Assembly: GCA_051208035.1 (NCBI GenBank)
Contig: JBPJFZ010000018.1
Coordinates: forward strand, 28,649 to 92,648
Origin: JACKOB01 sp024234575
GTDB lineage: Bacteria > Pseudomonadota > Gammaproteobacteria > Pseudomonadales > Oleiphilaceae
Length of the DNA: 64,000 nucleotides
Direction of reading: 5' to 3'
The position numbers and the translations under genes are program-made. Positions 24,784 through 35,227 of this stretch are shown piece after piece. Every line of letters begins with the position of its first letter. The first letter of the stretch is position 1. A model generated the notes under the pieces. The model was not told where the DNA came from. It searched no databases and worked only from the letters and a program-made list of their open reading frames with translations.

Positions 24784-26622
24784 TTGGCGACCGTCCCTGA
24801 AAAAAGACGATATATCCTGCTCGCAACGCTGGTGGTAACCGGCCTGCTCTTGACGCTCTATTATGGCAAGAAATACGCGACCCAGAGTGCCCACCACGAC
24901 CTAGAGCTCGCCACCAAATACGAGCTGAACCGCCATGCAAATTTTTTAGATACGCTGCTACAAAAATACGAGTCGGTGCCGCATTTGCTGTCGATCAACC
25001 GCCGCTTAATGGGCTTCCTATCCGACAAAGGAAATACTGAATTGGCGCAACAGGTGAATGAGTTTTTAGAAACGGTGAACAATATCAGCAAGTCGTCGGA
25101 TATCTATTTGCTTGATCCTGAGGGTAACACGATCGCCGCCAGTAACTGGAACCTGCCGTCGTCTTTTATTGGGCGAAATTTTGCTTTTAGACCATATTTT
25201 AAAACGGCGATGCTGAGCCGCCAGGGGCGTTATTTTGCCATTGGCACCACATCGAAGAAACGTGGCTATTACTTTTCATCACCCCTTACTGATGACGATG
25301 AAATTCTGGGTGTGATTGTTCTAAAAATTGACTTGGACGAGGTGGAGCAATCCTGGTCGAGCCCGTGGAGTCGCAATCCTTTTGAGGTGATTATCAGCGA
25401 TGAGTACGGCGTTATTTTTATGAGTACGCAGGCGCGTTGGCGCTTCAAAACGCTGGCCCCTCTGTCTTCAGAAAGTTTAGCGACGCTGGCAGCGCACCGG
25501 CGTTACTATGGCGTTGATCTGTTACCGCTGCAAATTAGCTCGCAGTTTATTTACGATGATCCACAACAGCTAACGCGCATTGTTGATATTCCCGCCGCCA
25601 ACGGGAAGACAGAGCGATACTTTTCACAACGTATTACCATGCCGCAAGCAGGCTGGGACGTGCAGATTCTTTCACCTCAGTATGCCGTTAGCGAGGCGAT
25701 TAACATTTTGCTTATCGCCATCGGTGCGACCTATCTGGTAATTGTGCTGGCAGGGCTTTATATCTTCGAACGACGCAAGAATGAAAAGAAACTGCTCGCC
25801 GCCCGTGATGCGCTGGAAAGCCGTGTACACGAGCGAACGCAGGATTTAAGCGAATCTAACCTGCAACTGCGAAAAGAAATTATCGAAAGAGAAAAAACCG
25901 AGCGTGCACTGCATCAAACCCAGGATGAGCTCATTCAAACGGCGAAATTAGCGGTATTGGGCCAATTATCGGCGGGCATTAACCATGAATTAAGCCAACC
26001 GCTAACCGCGATTAAAACCTTTGCCCGCAATGCCGAGGCATTTTACGAGCGCGGCAATCATAGTATCGTTAAAGACAACCTGCAGGAAATCAGCGAACTG
26101 ACCGAGCATATGGCGAAAATCATCGCCCAATACAAAATATTTGCTCGTAAAACCGAAGGACTCCTTCGCGATACCGACATTACCCAGGCCATTAAGGCAG
26201 CATTGCATTTGTTGGATGCCACCCTTCGGGCTGAGAAAGTTAACGCCCACATCACGGGAATCGATAACCCCGTAATCATTCAAGGCGACATCGTCTGGCT
26301 TGAACAAGTGCTCGTCAACCTTTTAAGTAATGCCGTACAGGCGATGCAGGCCGAGGTCGATAAGAAAATCGACATCTCGCTGCAAATAAAACCTGCGACA
26401 ATAGAATTAAGCATTCGTGATAGGGGAACGGGCATAAGCGCGGAGTCTTTACCCAAGTTATTTGAGCCATTTTATACCACCAAAGACATCAGTGAAGGCT
26501 TGGGCCTTGGTTTGTCCATTTCACAGCAGATTATGGAAATGATGAAAGGCTCTTTGCATGCGCGCAATCATCCTGAAAAGGGTGCTATCTTTACCATGAT
26601 ATTCCCACACGAACAGAACTGA
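24784..26622 (+). CDS. dctB: C4-dicarboxylate sensor histidine kinase DctB
   Basis: 612 residues. Two membrane helices (about 9-27 and 310-328) flank a periplasmic double-PAS-like domain, with ISKSSDIYLLDPEGNTIAASNW, GRNFAFRPYF and GTTSKKRGYYFSSP as in DctB. A coiled-coil precedes the H-box GINHELSQPLTAIKTFARNAE with His401, then the ATPase boxes NLLSNAVQAM, DRGTGIS and GLGLGLSIS. The start appears to be TTG 24784; no ATG is available near the N-terminus. It is seven bases upstream of dctD. It senses succinate, fumarate or malate outside the inner membrane. Confidence 0.9.
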   Translation: MATVPEKRRYILLATLVVTGLLLTLYYGKKYATQSAHHDLELATKYELNRHANFLDTLLQKYESVPHLLSINRRLMGFLSDKGNTELAQQVNEFLETVNNISKSSDIYLLDPEGNTIAASNWNLPSSFIGRNFAFRPYFKTAMLSRQGRYFAIGTTSKKRGYYFSSPLTDDDEILGVIVLKIDLDEVEQSWSSPWSRNPFEVIISDEYGVIFMSTQARWRFKTLAPLSSESLATLAAHRRYYGVDLLPLQISSQFIYDDPQQLTRIVDIPAANGKTERYFSQRITMPQAGWDVQILSPQYAVSEAINILLIAIGATYLVIVLAGLYIFERRKNEKKLLAARDALESRVHERTQDLSESNLQLRKEIIEREKTERALHQTQDELIQTAKLAVLGQLSAGINHELSQPLTAIKTFARNAEAFYERGNHSIVKDNLQEISELTEHMAKIIAQYKIFARKTEGLLRDTDITQAIKAALHLLDATLRAEKVNAHITGIDNPVIIQGDIVWLEQVLVNLLSNAVQAMQAEVDKKIDISLQIKPATIELSIRDRGTGISAESLPKLFEPFYTTKDISEGLGLGLSISQQIMEMMKGSLHARNHPEKGAIFTMIFPHEQN

Positions 26623-26629
26623 GACCGGC

Positions 26630-28024
26630 ATGGAAAAAACCAAAAGCCCGCCCCCCATTACCGCCTGGTTTGTTGACGACGAAAGCAGCCTGCGCAAATC
26701 CGTGGCACAGTCTTTTATGCTGGCAGATGTCGCACTAAATACAGCCACAGCGGCGGCTGAACTCTTGCCAGACATAACTGCAAGCTTTGCAGGCGTGATC
26801 ATTACGGACATCAATATGCCGGGCATGTCCGGCTTAGAGTTTTTTGACAAAATCAAAGCGATCGACCCGGATATTCCCGTAATATTGGTGACAGGCCATG
26901 GCGACATCAGTATGGCGGTGGAGGCTATTCGTCATGGCGCTTATGACTTTATCGAAAAGCCATTCGCTGTCGATGTGCTGATAGATATAACACGTCGGGC
27001 GATGGAAAAACGCAGCCTGACCCTCGAAAATCGTCAGCTTCGCCAGGACTTAGCGGATCAGGATGCTCCTGGGCCAAGAATTCTCGGTAAAACCGCAGCT
27101 ACACAGCGACTACGTGCAACGCTGAAAACCATTTTGGAAACCCCTGCCGACATATTGCTACAGGGCGAAACTGGTGTGGGTAAAGAGCTGGTATCCCGCT
27201 ATCTGCACGAACAAAGCCATCGCCGTCAGGGTAACTTTGTCGCTATCAACTGCGGTGCCGTGCCAGAAAACCTGATCGAAAGCGAACTTTTCGGGCATGA
27301 ATCCGGAGCTTTTACCGGTGCAGATAAACTGCGAATCGGGAAGTTTGAACACGCCAACGGTGGCACGCTGTTTCTTGATGAAATAGAAAGTATGCCCATG
27401 ACGCTGCAAGTAAAAATTCTGCGCGTGCTGGAAGAACGTCAGATAGAAAGACTTGGCTCGAATAAATCAGTCCCCCTCAACATTCGTATCATTGCAGCCA
27501 CCAAGGTTGATTTAAAAGCCCTGGCCGATGCAGGCGAGTTCAGGCAAGACTTATACTATCGCCTCAACGTTGTCTCGGTGATGATTCCTCCCCTGCGCGA
27601 ACGTATCGAAGATGTACCATTATTGTTCGAACATTTTACGCTGATTGCCTCGGCCAGATACCAGCGTGAAATTATTCCGCTAAGCCCAGCCCGACGGCTA
27701 GAACTAATGCAGCATCAGTGGCCAGGTAATGTGCGAGAGCTGCGCAATATGGCCGAGCGCTACGTCATCATGGGGGAAGAAAACACTTTCGATTTGGCAG
27801 AGACAGATTATAACGACGAACTACAGGGGCGACTGACTTTACCAGAGAAAGTAGAGATGTTCGAGCGCTCGCTTATCGAGACATCACTTGCCCGCTGCCA
27901 GGGCAATATTAAAGAAGTCATGGTTGAACTGGGGCTACCGCGCAAGACACTGTACGATAAGCTGAAAAAATACGGCCTTAGCCGTAACCACTTCCTAAAT
28001 GGTGAAATGGGGGCCGGGTCATGA
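26630..28024 (+). CDS. dctD: sigma-54-dependent response regulator DctD
   Basis: 464 residues. The receiver domain has phosphoacceptor Asp60 (IITDINMPGM). The AAA+ domain has Walker A GETGVGKE at 179-186 and the sigma-54 contact loop GAFTGA at 226-231. A Fis-type HTH lies near the end (IKEVMVELGLPRKTLYDKLKKYG). It should activate the sigma-54 promoter at 37961-37976 in front of dctPQM, 10 kb downstream. It overlaps the next gene by four bases. Confidence 0.92.
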   Translation: MEKTKSPPPITAWFVDDESSLRKSVAQSFMLADVALNTATAAAELLPDITASFAGVIITDINMPGMSGLEFFDKIKAIDPDIPVILVTGHGDISMAVEAIRHGAYDFIEKPFAVDVLIDITRRAMEKRSLTLENRQLRQDLADQDAPGPRILGKTAATQRLRATLKTILETPADILLQGETGVGKELVSRYLHEQSHRRQGNFVAINCGAVPENLIESELFGHESGAFTGADKLRIGKFEHANGGTLFLDEIESMPMTLQVKILRVLEERQIERLGSNKSVPLNIRIIAATKVDLKALADAGEFRQDLYYRLNVVSVMIPPLRERIEDVPLLFEHFTLIASARYQREIIPLSPARRLELMQHQWPGNVRELRNMAERYVIMGEENTFDLAETDYNDELQGRLTLPEKVEMFERSLIETSLARCQGNIKEVMVELGLPRKTLYDKLKKYGLSRNHFLNGEMGAGS

Positions 28025-28812
28025 GCATTTTTCTTCATCTGCCACGCTTTTCTCAACTCCCTGGTTTACTGGCACTTATTGCGTTGCTTCTGTCTACGGG
28101 CTGCACCAACTTGCACAAACAAACAGAAGCGCCCGCAGCCACATCACCCTTGTTACCATTCACGACTATATCCGCTTTAGAAAGCCCTGCAACAGAGCAA
28201 GTGCACAGACAATGGCAGGTATTCTGCTTTCGCATGCCCTTCAACGCCGAAACTGGCCCACGCTGGTCGCTCGACACATTATTGGCAGATAGCATCATTG
28301 CACCGGCAATCTATCAGCAAGGCAACGCCCTCCCTCTCTGGCGCTTTCATCGTCGGGCGGCCGATGATTCTGCCGGGCACCAGGTCCGGTTTATCGCCTA
28401 CGCCGACGAAATCACGTTAAAACACATTGAATCGACACTACTTGATAATCCACTACTTAGAGAGCTAATGAGTGCAGGCTATGTAGATCGAGTGATTGCC
28501 TCTTGTGGCCCCAAAGATACGGCGGCAGAGCTAGAGGCCACCAGTGACCCCAACTGGAGCATCGACATGCAACGTGCCTGGCCTTACTTTGCCATGGGCG
28601 TGAGTGCGACCTGGCTGAAACTCATCGAACAGAAACGCAACACTTATGAAACAGAGCCCGCAACCTTGGACGAGCTGATAACCCGCTACGATGAGATTCA
28701 TGAAAGTGTGACTCTCACCTGGGAAAAAGAAGGCCAGCATGCATTTTTGCATCATTTAAATGCCTTGTTTGGCTATCAGCCACTTTTTGTTCAAAAATAC
28801 CTGCGCTTCTGA
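28021..28812 (+). CDS. lipoprotein of unknown function coupled to dctD
   Basis: 263 residues. The signal peptide has a lipobox-like LLSTGC (Cys near residue 28). The rest, with WQVFCFRMPFNAETGPRWSLD, VRFIAYADEITLKHIESTLLDNP and a C-terminal WEKEGQHAFLHHLNALFGYQPLFV, matches no family I can name with confidence. The ATG overlaps the dctD stop, so the protein is made together with the dicarboxylate regulator and may belong to that response. A purely accidental operon neighbour is equally possible. Confidence 0.7.
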   Translation: MSIFLHLPRFSQLPGLLALIALLLSTGCTNLHKQTEAPAATSPLLPFTTISALESPATEQVHRQWQVFCFRMPFNAETGPRWSLDTLLADSIIAPAIYQQGNALPLWRFHRRAADDSAGHQVRFIAYADEITLKHIESTLLDNPLLRELMSAGYVDRVIASCGPKDTAAELEATSDPNWSIDMQRAWPYFAMGVSATWLKLIEQKRNTYETEPATLDELITRYDEIHESVTLTWEKEGQHAFLHHLNALFGYQPLFVQKYLRF

Positions 28813-28871
28813 TAACGTCTGCTACTCAAAATTCATGACGCCACCATCAAGGCCCATCAGCAGGAGAAATT

Positions 28872-29324
28872 ATGCAAATCTGGGTTGACGCCGATGCCTG
28901 TCCGATAGTTATCAAAGAAATACTCTGTCGGGCTGCCACTAAACGTCAGATTTTAACGACTTTTGTGGCGAACCAGCCGATCAAAACACCGCCTTCACCG
29001 TTTTTGAAGTCCGTGCAGGTCAGTGCAGGCTTTGACGTGGCCGATAACTTCATCGTGCAGCAAACCCAACCGGATGATGTAATTATTACCGCTGATATTC
29101 CTCTGGCCGCCGAGCTGGTCGAAAAGAAGGGACATGTGATTACTCCACGGGGACAAAAACTCACGCCTGACAATATCAAACAGCGTTTATCTATGCGTAA
29201 CTTTATGGAAGAAATGCGTTCTGCAGGGCAAGTGACCGGCGGGCCGCCGCCGTTAAACCAAACCGATCGCATGGCCTTTGCTAATGCACTGGATGCGCTG
29301 TTAACCCAACTCAGCAAAAAGTAG
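28872..29324 (+). CDS. YaiI/YqxD family protein (DUF188)
   Basis: 150 residues with the family core MQIWVDADACPIVIKEILCRAA and DDVIITADIPLAAELVEKKGHVITPRG, a PIN-like nuclease-type fold with conserved aspartates. Function is not established. RBS AGGAG is upstream of ATG 28872. Confidence 0.9.
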   Translation: MQIWVDADACPIVIKEILCRAATKRQILTTFVANQPIKTPPSPFLKSVQVSAGFDVADNFIVQQTQPDDVIITADIPLAAELVEKKGHVITPRGQKLTPDNIKQRLSMRNFMEEMRSAGQVTGGPPPLNQTDRMAFANALDALLTQLSKK

Positions 29325-29329
29325 TTAAC

Positions 29330-29950
29330 ATGACTCTGGCCGTACTTAGCGTGTTTATCCCCACCTTCTTTTTCGTCTCGATAACGCCGGGCATGTGTAT
29401 GACACTGGCGCTAACGATGGGCATGAGTATCGGTGTGCGCAGATCACTATGGATGATGGCAGGAGAATTGATTGGCGTTGGTTTGGTGGCCACCTCTTCA
29501 GCTATTGGCGTGGCGGCGATCATGCTTAAATACCCTTCACTGTTTCTGGTTCTCAAATACGGTGGCGGTGCTTATCTGGGGTATCTTGGCGTTCAGCTTT
29601 GGCTGTCTCGGGGCAAAATGGCATTCTCAGAGACCCAAACCGCTACCCAGGACAGTAGCCGTTATTCACTCGCATCCCAAGGCTTTATTACCGCAATCGC
29701 CAACCCCAAAGGCTGGGCATTTTTTATTGCCTTGCTGCCACCTTTCATCAACTACGAACAGGCTATCGCACCGCAACTGGTCGTGCTTATCACCATGATT
29801 CTCAGTATCGAATTTCTCTGCCTGCTGATCTATGCAGGGGGAGGTAAAACCCTGAGAAAAATGCTGATGAAAGGCGGCAACGTCAGAATTATTAACCGCA
29901 TCGCTGGTACGCTAATGATCGGTGTGGGTATTTGGCTAGCGACAGGGTAA
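29330..29950 (+). CDS. LysE/RhtB family amino-acid exporter
   Basis: 206 residues with six hydrophobic helices and LysE landmarks: FFFVSITPGMCMTLALTMGMSIGVRRSL near the N-terminus, KYGGGAYLGYLGVQLW, and GFITAIANPKGWAFFIALLPPFI. Probably exports amino acids or related small molecules. It lies five bases after the DUF188 gene. Confidence 0.88.
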   Translation: MTLAVLSVFIPTFFFVSITPGMCMTLALTMGMSIGVRRSLWMMAGELIGVGLVATSSAIGVAAIMLKYPSLFLVLKYGGGAYLGYLGVQLWLSRGKMAFSETQTATQDSSRYSLASQGFITAIANPKGWAFFIALLPPFINYEQAIAPQLVVLITMILSIEFLCLLIYAGGGKTLRKMLMKGGNVRIINRIAGTLMIGVGIWLATG

Positions 29951-29990
29951 GGGGCTAAGCTAGTAAATAAAGATTCTTCGAGACTACGCA

Positions 29991-30191
29991 ATGAAAACAA
30001 GCACCCCCTGCATACGCAACTGCTGTCTGGATTTCGATGATATCTGTATGGGGTGTTTTCGCTCGCTGGAAGAAATCAAAGCCTGGAGCAAGCTAAGCGA
30101 ACCCGAGCGCAAGCGTCTGATGGAGATATTACCCGAAAGAAAACGCCAACGAGAGAAATTTAATTTAAATCAGCCGCCAGCAGAAAAATGA
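29991..30191 (+). CDS. DUF1289 small protein
   Basis: 66 residues. TPCIRNCCLDFDDICMGCFRSLEEIKAW carries the four-cysteine pattern (CxxxCC...CxGC) of DUF1289 proteins, presumably a small metal or Fe-S binding unit. Function unknown. It converges with the chemoreceptor gene. Confidence 0.85.
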   Translation: MKTSTPCIRNCCLDFDDICMGCFRSLEEIKAWSKLSEPERKRLMEILPERKRQREKFNLNQPPAEK

Positions 30192-30244
30192 CCCAAACAG
30201 AACTCTAACGTCTAAGATTAGGTCTGAACTAGTCCAGATTAAGA

Positions 30245-31870
30245 TCAACCTTTATCTTTTTCATTAAACTGATTAGCCATTTTTAGTAGAACTTTGGCGT
30301 TATGAGCCAAGGCATTCATACTCGATATCGTCGATTCAGAGCCTTTAGCGGTGGTCATCGAAACGTCTTGTACCTGAACGAGGCTCTTCGATATTTCTTC
30401 CGACACCGCCGATTGCTGCTCCATCGCCGCAGCAATTTGAGTCGCCATATCGCTCATCCGGTCAGTTGTTGCAGAGATATCAGACATATACTTACCGCTC
30501 TGGGCGGCCTTAGCCACGCACTCTTCCACCACCTCACAGCTTTCATTCATGAGCTGAACGGCGCTACTCGATACCTTTTGCAGACTCGTAATAATCGAAT
30601 TTATTTCTGAAGTGGAATCTTGAGTTTTACCCGCCAGGCTTCGCACTTCATCTGCAACCACAGCAAAACCGCGCCCTTGCTCACCTGCTCGGGCCGCCTC
30701 AATCGCGGCATTCAATGCTAGCAAATTGGTTTGCTCGGCGATGCTCTTTATCACATCCAACATTGTTTCAATTTTTTCTGCATCCTTTGCCAATTGTTTG
30801 ATCGTTATGGCGGTATTGCTAATTTTGTCAGAAACTTGGTTGATAGATTCAATCGTGGTTTTGACCGCATCAGAGCCCTTTGTTGCCAGCTCTTTGGCAA
30901 CGCCAGTTTCAGTTGCAGTCATTTCTGTTTTCTCAGCCACCTCTTTAGATGTCGCTGACATTTCTTCAACTGCAGCAGTAACCATTTCTATCTCCTGCTG
31001 TTGGTCCATCACCCCTTTATGGCTTTGGTTCGCTAAAGTCGTTGTCGCTTTCAGCTCTTTTTCGACTTGACCAGCTTGATTGTCCAGCTCTTTCATCATT
31101 ATCTGCAAGGAGTTAAAGAACTGGTCTAACTCGTTAGAAATCTCAGCGATCTCATCCCTACCTGGATTGTTGAATCTGTAACTAAGACTGGCAGTGCCGG
31201 TATTGAAAGTGCGAATAATTTTCTTGAATCGGCCCAAAGGTGATAACACCAACCATTGCATAGCAGTCGCAGTCGAAATCAAAAAAATCAAAAGAAGGGA
31301 GAATATTAATATCGCCTGAGTAACGCTTCCATCACTGACATCCTGCAAAGAAGATAGACTAAGCTTTTGCTGCTGCGCGATAAGCAGAGATAGCGAATCA
31401 ACTTTGCCGTGTATTTCTTGGGCCACCTTATCAAAACCTGACATATACTTATTACCGACGGCTGGCCCGCCATCAATATAAGCTTTAGCCATTGTCTTCC
31501 CATCTTTATAGTAATTTGCAAACAGTTGCTTCACCTTTGCCAACTCGCCTGAAAGATCAGGGTTGAGTTTCTCCAGCTGCACTAGATTATCATTAAAACT
31601 TACTGCGTGTTTATCGGCCAACTGAAATCCATCGTTGAGCCCATCTTGTCCTCTCGTCGCGCTAATATCTGTCAGCCACTGCTGTACCTGAACAACATCC
31701 ATTTCTAATTCATGAAAGGCCGTCATGCTGGGTAATGTTTGGTTAATGAGTGCGGTGGTCGTTGACTGTGTTTTGGACGCATGATCAAAACTCGCCAATG
31801 TTTCCGCGACAATTACAACTAAAAACAAAAGAGCTAAAGCAATCAGCTTTTGTTTTATGGTAGCCAACAT
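30245..31870 (-). CDS. methyl-accepting chemotaxis protein
   Basis: Start at ATG 31870 behind GGGGAG (541 residues); the frame is open a little further. A transmembrane helix near the N-terminus, a periplasmic four-helix ligand domain, a second helix (ILIFSLLLIFLISTATAMQWL), a HAMP linker, and the highly conserved signalling hairpin EQTNLLALNAAIEAARAGEQGRGFAVVADEVRSLA are visible. Signals to CheA/CheW. Ligand unknown. Confidence 0.92.
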   Translation of the reverse strand: MLATIKQKLIALALLFLVVIVAETLASFDHASKTQSTTTALINQTLPSMTAFHELEMDVVQVQQWLTDISATRGQDGLNDGFQLADKHAVSFNDNLVQLEKLNPDLSGELAKVKQLFANYYKDGKTMAKAYIDGGPAVGNKYMSGFDKVAQEIHGKVDSLSLLIAQQQKLSLSSLQDVSDGSVTQAILIFSLLLIFLISTATAMQWLVLSPLGRFKKIIRTFNTGTASLSYRFNNPGRDEIAEISNELDQFFNSLQIMMKELDNQAGQVEKELKATTTLANQSHKGVMDQQQEIEMVTAAVEEMSATSKEVAEKTEMTATETGVAKELATKGSDAVKTTIESINQVSDKISNTAITIKQLAKDAEKIETMLDVIKSIAEQTNLLALNAAIEAARAGEQGRGFAVVADEVRSLAGKTQDSTSEINSIITSLQKVSSSAVQLMNESCEVVEECVAKAAQSGKYMSDISATTDRMSDMATQIAAAMEQQSAVSEEISKSLVQVQDVSMTTAKGSESTISSMNALAHNAKVLLKMANQFNEKDKG

Positions 31871-32346
31871 ACAATCTCCCCACCCAGATATTTGTGCTAA
31901 ACCGGCTTTTAACAAATATTTCGTCTCGTTCTCTGAACAGTCGAATTGATCTGAAACGCCCTACCTATTAAGTTTAGTCTATTTACTCACTATTACCTTG
32001 GAAAAGCCAGACGACGCCAAATAATGAGAGATATAAGTAAAATCAGTCCACCGCAAATCAAACATATCAAACCAGATTCGCCTTCTGTATTGCTTATGAG
32101 AACCATAAATAATTACAGGATGGTGTGCTCTTCAATATTGGTCACTCATTAAATATCTTTTTGCGTGAACAGTTTATACAGAGCTAGAATGGCCGCACGA
32201 CATTTGCTGATAAACACATCTGCCCGCCAGCAAGTCAATATAACCCTAAACGACTTCTTTAAGCTCAGTGAAGAATAGTCTCTGGCACATCTATATCGAA
32301 TGAACTTTACTTAGAACAAGAAATCTTTATTCGTAATATTTATAGA
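31871..32346. other. intergenic region between chemoreceptor and diguanylate cyclase
   Basis: About 475 AT-rich bases between divergent genes. It must hold both promoters. No repeat, RNA gene or strong hairpin is apparent to me. Confidence 0.4.
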
Positions 32347-33600
32347 TTGAGGCAAAATTGTTTGGAGAACACCGACAAAGCCAGTGCAACCCTTAAAAGC
32401 CCTGATGAAATAGGCGAAAGCGCGAAAGAAATTCTTTCTAAACGGCGTTTTTTTATCTCATTTGAAGGCGCACTGGCCGAGTTATTTTGTAAATATGCGC
32501 TGGCAAGAAACCGGATTATTAACACGTACTATCCGTTTTTGGGTGCGTTAGGGCTGCTTTTATTTATCTTCGCCGATCGGCTCATCTTGCCGCAAATCGC
32601 TGATGAAATTATTAAGATCCGCTTAATTGGTGCGGTTTTTATTATATTTTTAGTTTTTGCGTTCGCGAAGTCATCAAGCACAAACGCGCTTCGTACCTAT
32701 CGCTCGCATCAGCTCGGCCTGTGTATTGGCACACTGATGATTCACTTTATTTTGCTCAGAATAGGCGTTATCGCTGCCAGCCAGGGCGAGTACCATTACC
32801 AGAACGGCACCACCATTGCGGTAATTTTTTTGTGTAATGTGCTGCGGGTTGATTTTAGGTACATTCTGCCGACGGTGTTAATCATGTGGATAAGCCATAT
32901 CTATGTCACATCGGAACTTCTTAATGCCGGTGAATCCCAAATTATCGAGCAACTTTTTATTTACTCGCTTATCGCCTTTATCTCCTGTCTCGTCAATGCG
33001 AGGATGGAGCACGAAGTTAGAAAAACATTCTTACAAGGTATCGTCTTAGGTGCCGAACAAGAAAAGCTCGAGCAGGCAAAGAATCGACTACAGCAGCTTT
33101 CAGTATCAGATGAACTAACCGGGTTATTTAATCGCAGAGGTTTTAGTCAGTTTTTCTCACAAAAATGGTCACATGCTGTTCGCTATCAAACCCCACTAAC
33201 CATGCTGATGATTGATATCGACTACTTTAAACAGTACAACGACAATTTAGGCCACCCTGAAGGTGACGAAGCGCTTCGCCAGGTGGCGAATATACTTCAT
33301 CACCGTGCGCGGCGGCCAGATGACCTCTGTGCCAGATGGGGTGGGGAAGAGTTTGTCATGCTGTTACCCCAGACAGATATAGTGGCTGGCAGGCAATTGG
33401 CAGAAAATCTGCGTAACTTAATATGGTCTGAGAATATTTTTCACCCCCGCGGTATAGAAAACCGATTAACCATCAGCATCGGTATTACCACCCTGATACC
33501 AAAACCCGATGACACGATGAACCAGTTTTTGGAGCAGGCAGATAAAGCCTTGTACAAAGCAAAGGCGGCGGGTAGAAATTGCATCTATGCAAAGAGATAA
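32347..33600 (+). CDS. membrane-bound diguanylate cyclase (GGDEF)
   Basis: 417 residues if TTG 32347 is used; another TTG at 32362 is possible, and no ATG or clear RBS is seen, so the start is uncertain. About five or six hydrophobic helices span residues 58-225. A coiled linker leads to a GGDEF domain with LTGLFNRRGF, DIDYFKQYNDNLGH and the active-site GGEEF at 332-336. An RxxD inhibitory site (RPDD) lies five residues before it. Makes cyclic di-GMP and is likely product-inhibited. Confidence 0.9.
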   Translation: MRQNCLENTDKASATLKSPDEIGESAKEILSKRRFFISFEGALAELFCKYALARNRIINTYYPFLGALGLLLFIFADRLILPQIADEIIKIRLIGAVFIIFLVFAFAKSSSTNALRTYRSHQLGLCIGTLMIHFILLRIGVIAASQGEYHYQNGTTIAVIFLCNVLRVDFRYILPTVLIMWISHIYVTSELLNAGESQIIEQLFIYSLIAFISCLVNARMEHEVRKTFLQGIVLGAEQEKLEQAKNRLQQLSVSDELTGLFNRRGFSQFFSQKWSHAVRYQTPLTMLMIDIDYFKQYNDNLGHPEGDEALRQVANILHHRARRPDDLCARWGGEEFVMLLPQTDIVAGRQLAENLRNLIWSENIFHPRGIENRLTISIGITTLIPKPDDTMNQFLEQADKALYKAKAAGRNCIYAKR

Positions 33601-33733
33601 CAGCCATATCCAGCACTAACTGCACTCGAAAAACTAAAATAGGCGGTATATTAGTGCGGCAAAAAAAGGTCAGCTCACTATTAGCCAAGCCTATCACAAC
33701 AAGCGCTGTTCAATTTGGTTAATCAGTTGGCAG

Positions 33734-35227
33734 CTATTTCGAAGATAGCAATTCGAATGTAAACCTGGCCCCTGCACCCTCAGCACTCTCTACCCGAATT
33801 TCGCTGTGATGTAATTCGAGTATTTTCCGGGTGATGGCCAGACCTAGTCCTGTATTGCCTTTTTTGCTTTTGGCACTGTTTCTGGCACGATAATGGGCAT
33901 TAAAAATATGTGGCAGATCATCGGCAGGAATCCCCCGCCCAGTATCAACAACCGCCACTGAGATCTTCCCAGTTTCAGCATTATTACGCAGTTCCACCGT
34001 TACTGTATCACCCTGTTTACAATGGCGAATGGCATTATCTAAAAGATTGGTAAGCACCCGTTCAAGCTTAGGCAAATCCGCAAGTGCCATCATTGAAGAA
34101 TTGTCTGGCCGCACAACAGATAACGTTACCCCTTTCTCTTGAGCAATCAGTGACAACGACTGAATAACATCGTAGGCGAGATCTGTCAGGGCTACCGGCT
34201 CTGCGTCGATCGCTGCATTATTGCTGTCTAGTCTCGCCAGTTCGAAGAGCTGCTCTACGAGATAGCTGATATGGTGGCCATTATCAATGGCGATTTGAAT
34301 AAGCCGATCACTTTCTTCTGCACTCAGATTTGCTTTCGATAGTTGCCAGGTCTCAAGATAGCCAAGTAACGCGGCAAGAGGGGTGCGCAGATCGTGGGAC
34401 ACATAAGAAATCAACTCTTTACGCAGCTCGTCGGTGGTTTTGACTTTTTCATACTGGGCTTTTAGCTCGCTCGCCATGGCGGTAAAGGTCGCACCCAGCC
34501 GGTGGATTTCATCGCCATCTGGCTGCCATTCGCTAAGGCTGATGTTGGCGTTTTCGAACCCCTGCTCATGGAAAAGCCGCATGTCTGCGGTAAGACGACG
34601 TAAGGGCTGTGTCAACATGGCAAATATCACCATGAGTGAAATCAAAATAAAACAAAGGGCGGCAATAAAACCCCAAACGCCAAGCTTGATAATATGACTG
34701 CTTTTAAGCACGTCGACCACATCATCATAGATTTCCCCTCCGATGATGATGTAGAGGTAACCAATACGCAGATCATTCTGTTTGATTTCGGCAACGGAAA
34801 AAATCTTTTCACGGTCCAGCGCACGCGGGTCATCACCCACAATTGGTAGCAGGGGTTTGTCTTCGAGAAAGTCGTGAATAGGCTCGAGATCAACTCGCGT
34901 TCGTTTAACCTTGCCGGGGTCGGCAGAATAGGTTTGGATCACACCCTCGTTATCCAATACATAGAATTCGAACGCTGGCCCCAACACCATCATGTTATGA
35001 AACGCCTGTTTTAAGGCTTCATGATCAATTTTTCCATCTTTTAACAGCTGATGATCTTTTACAACATGCGCCGCAAGCTGGTGATGCAGTTTTTGCTCCA
35101 CTTCATTTTGATAACTAATGGTCAGGTGCTCTACCAATACCATTAAGAAAATGCCCACAAAAATAAAGCTGGCGAGTAACACCAGTGCCAGTTTGCTGTA
35201 AAAAGACCTAAAGCTGTTACGCATCAT
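33734..35227 (-). CDS. two-component sensor histidine kinase
   Basis: 497 residues with two membrane helices (about 13-33 and 184-205) around a periplasmic PAS-like domain, HAMP, phosphoacceptor His278 in SYVSHDLRTPLAALLGYLETW, and N/G1/F/G2 boxes (NLLDNAIRHC, DTGRGIP, GLGLAITRKILELH). It overlaps the response regulator gene by 11 bases. No adjacent target gene reveals its signal. Confidence 0.9.
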   Translation of the reverse strand: MMRNSFRSFYSKLALVLLASFIFVGIFLMVLVEHLTISYQNEVEQKLHHQLAAHVVKDHQLLKDGKIDHEALKQAFHNMMVLGPAFEFYVLDNEGVIQTYSADPGKVKRTRVDLEPIHDFLEDKPLLPIVGDDPRALDREKIFSVAEIKQNDLRIGYLYIIIGGEIYDDVVDVLKSSHIIKLGVWGFIAALCFILISLMVIFAMLTQPLRRLTADMRLFHEQGFENANISLSEWQPDGDEIHRLGATFTAMASELKAQYEKVKTTDELRKELISYVSHDLRTPLAALLGYLETWQLSKANLSAEESDRLIQIAIDNGHHISYLVEQLFELARLDSNNAAIDAEPVALTDLAYDVIQSLSLIAQEKGVTLSVVRPDNSSMMALADLPKLERVLTNLLDNAIRHCKQGDTVTVELRNNAETGKISVAVVDTGRGIPADDLPHIFNAHYRARNSAKSKKGNTGLGLAITRKILELHHSEIRVESAEGAGARFTFELLSSK

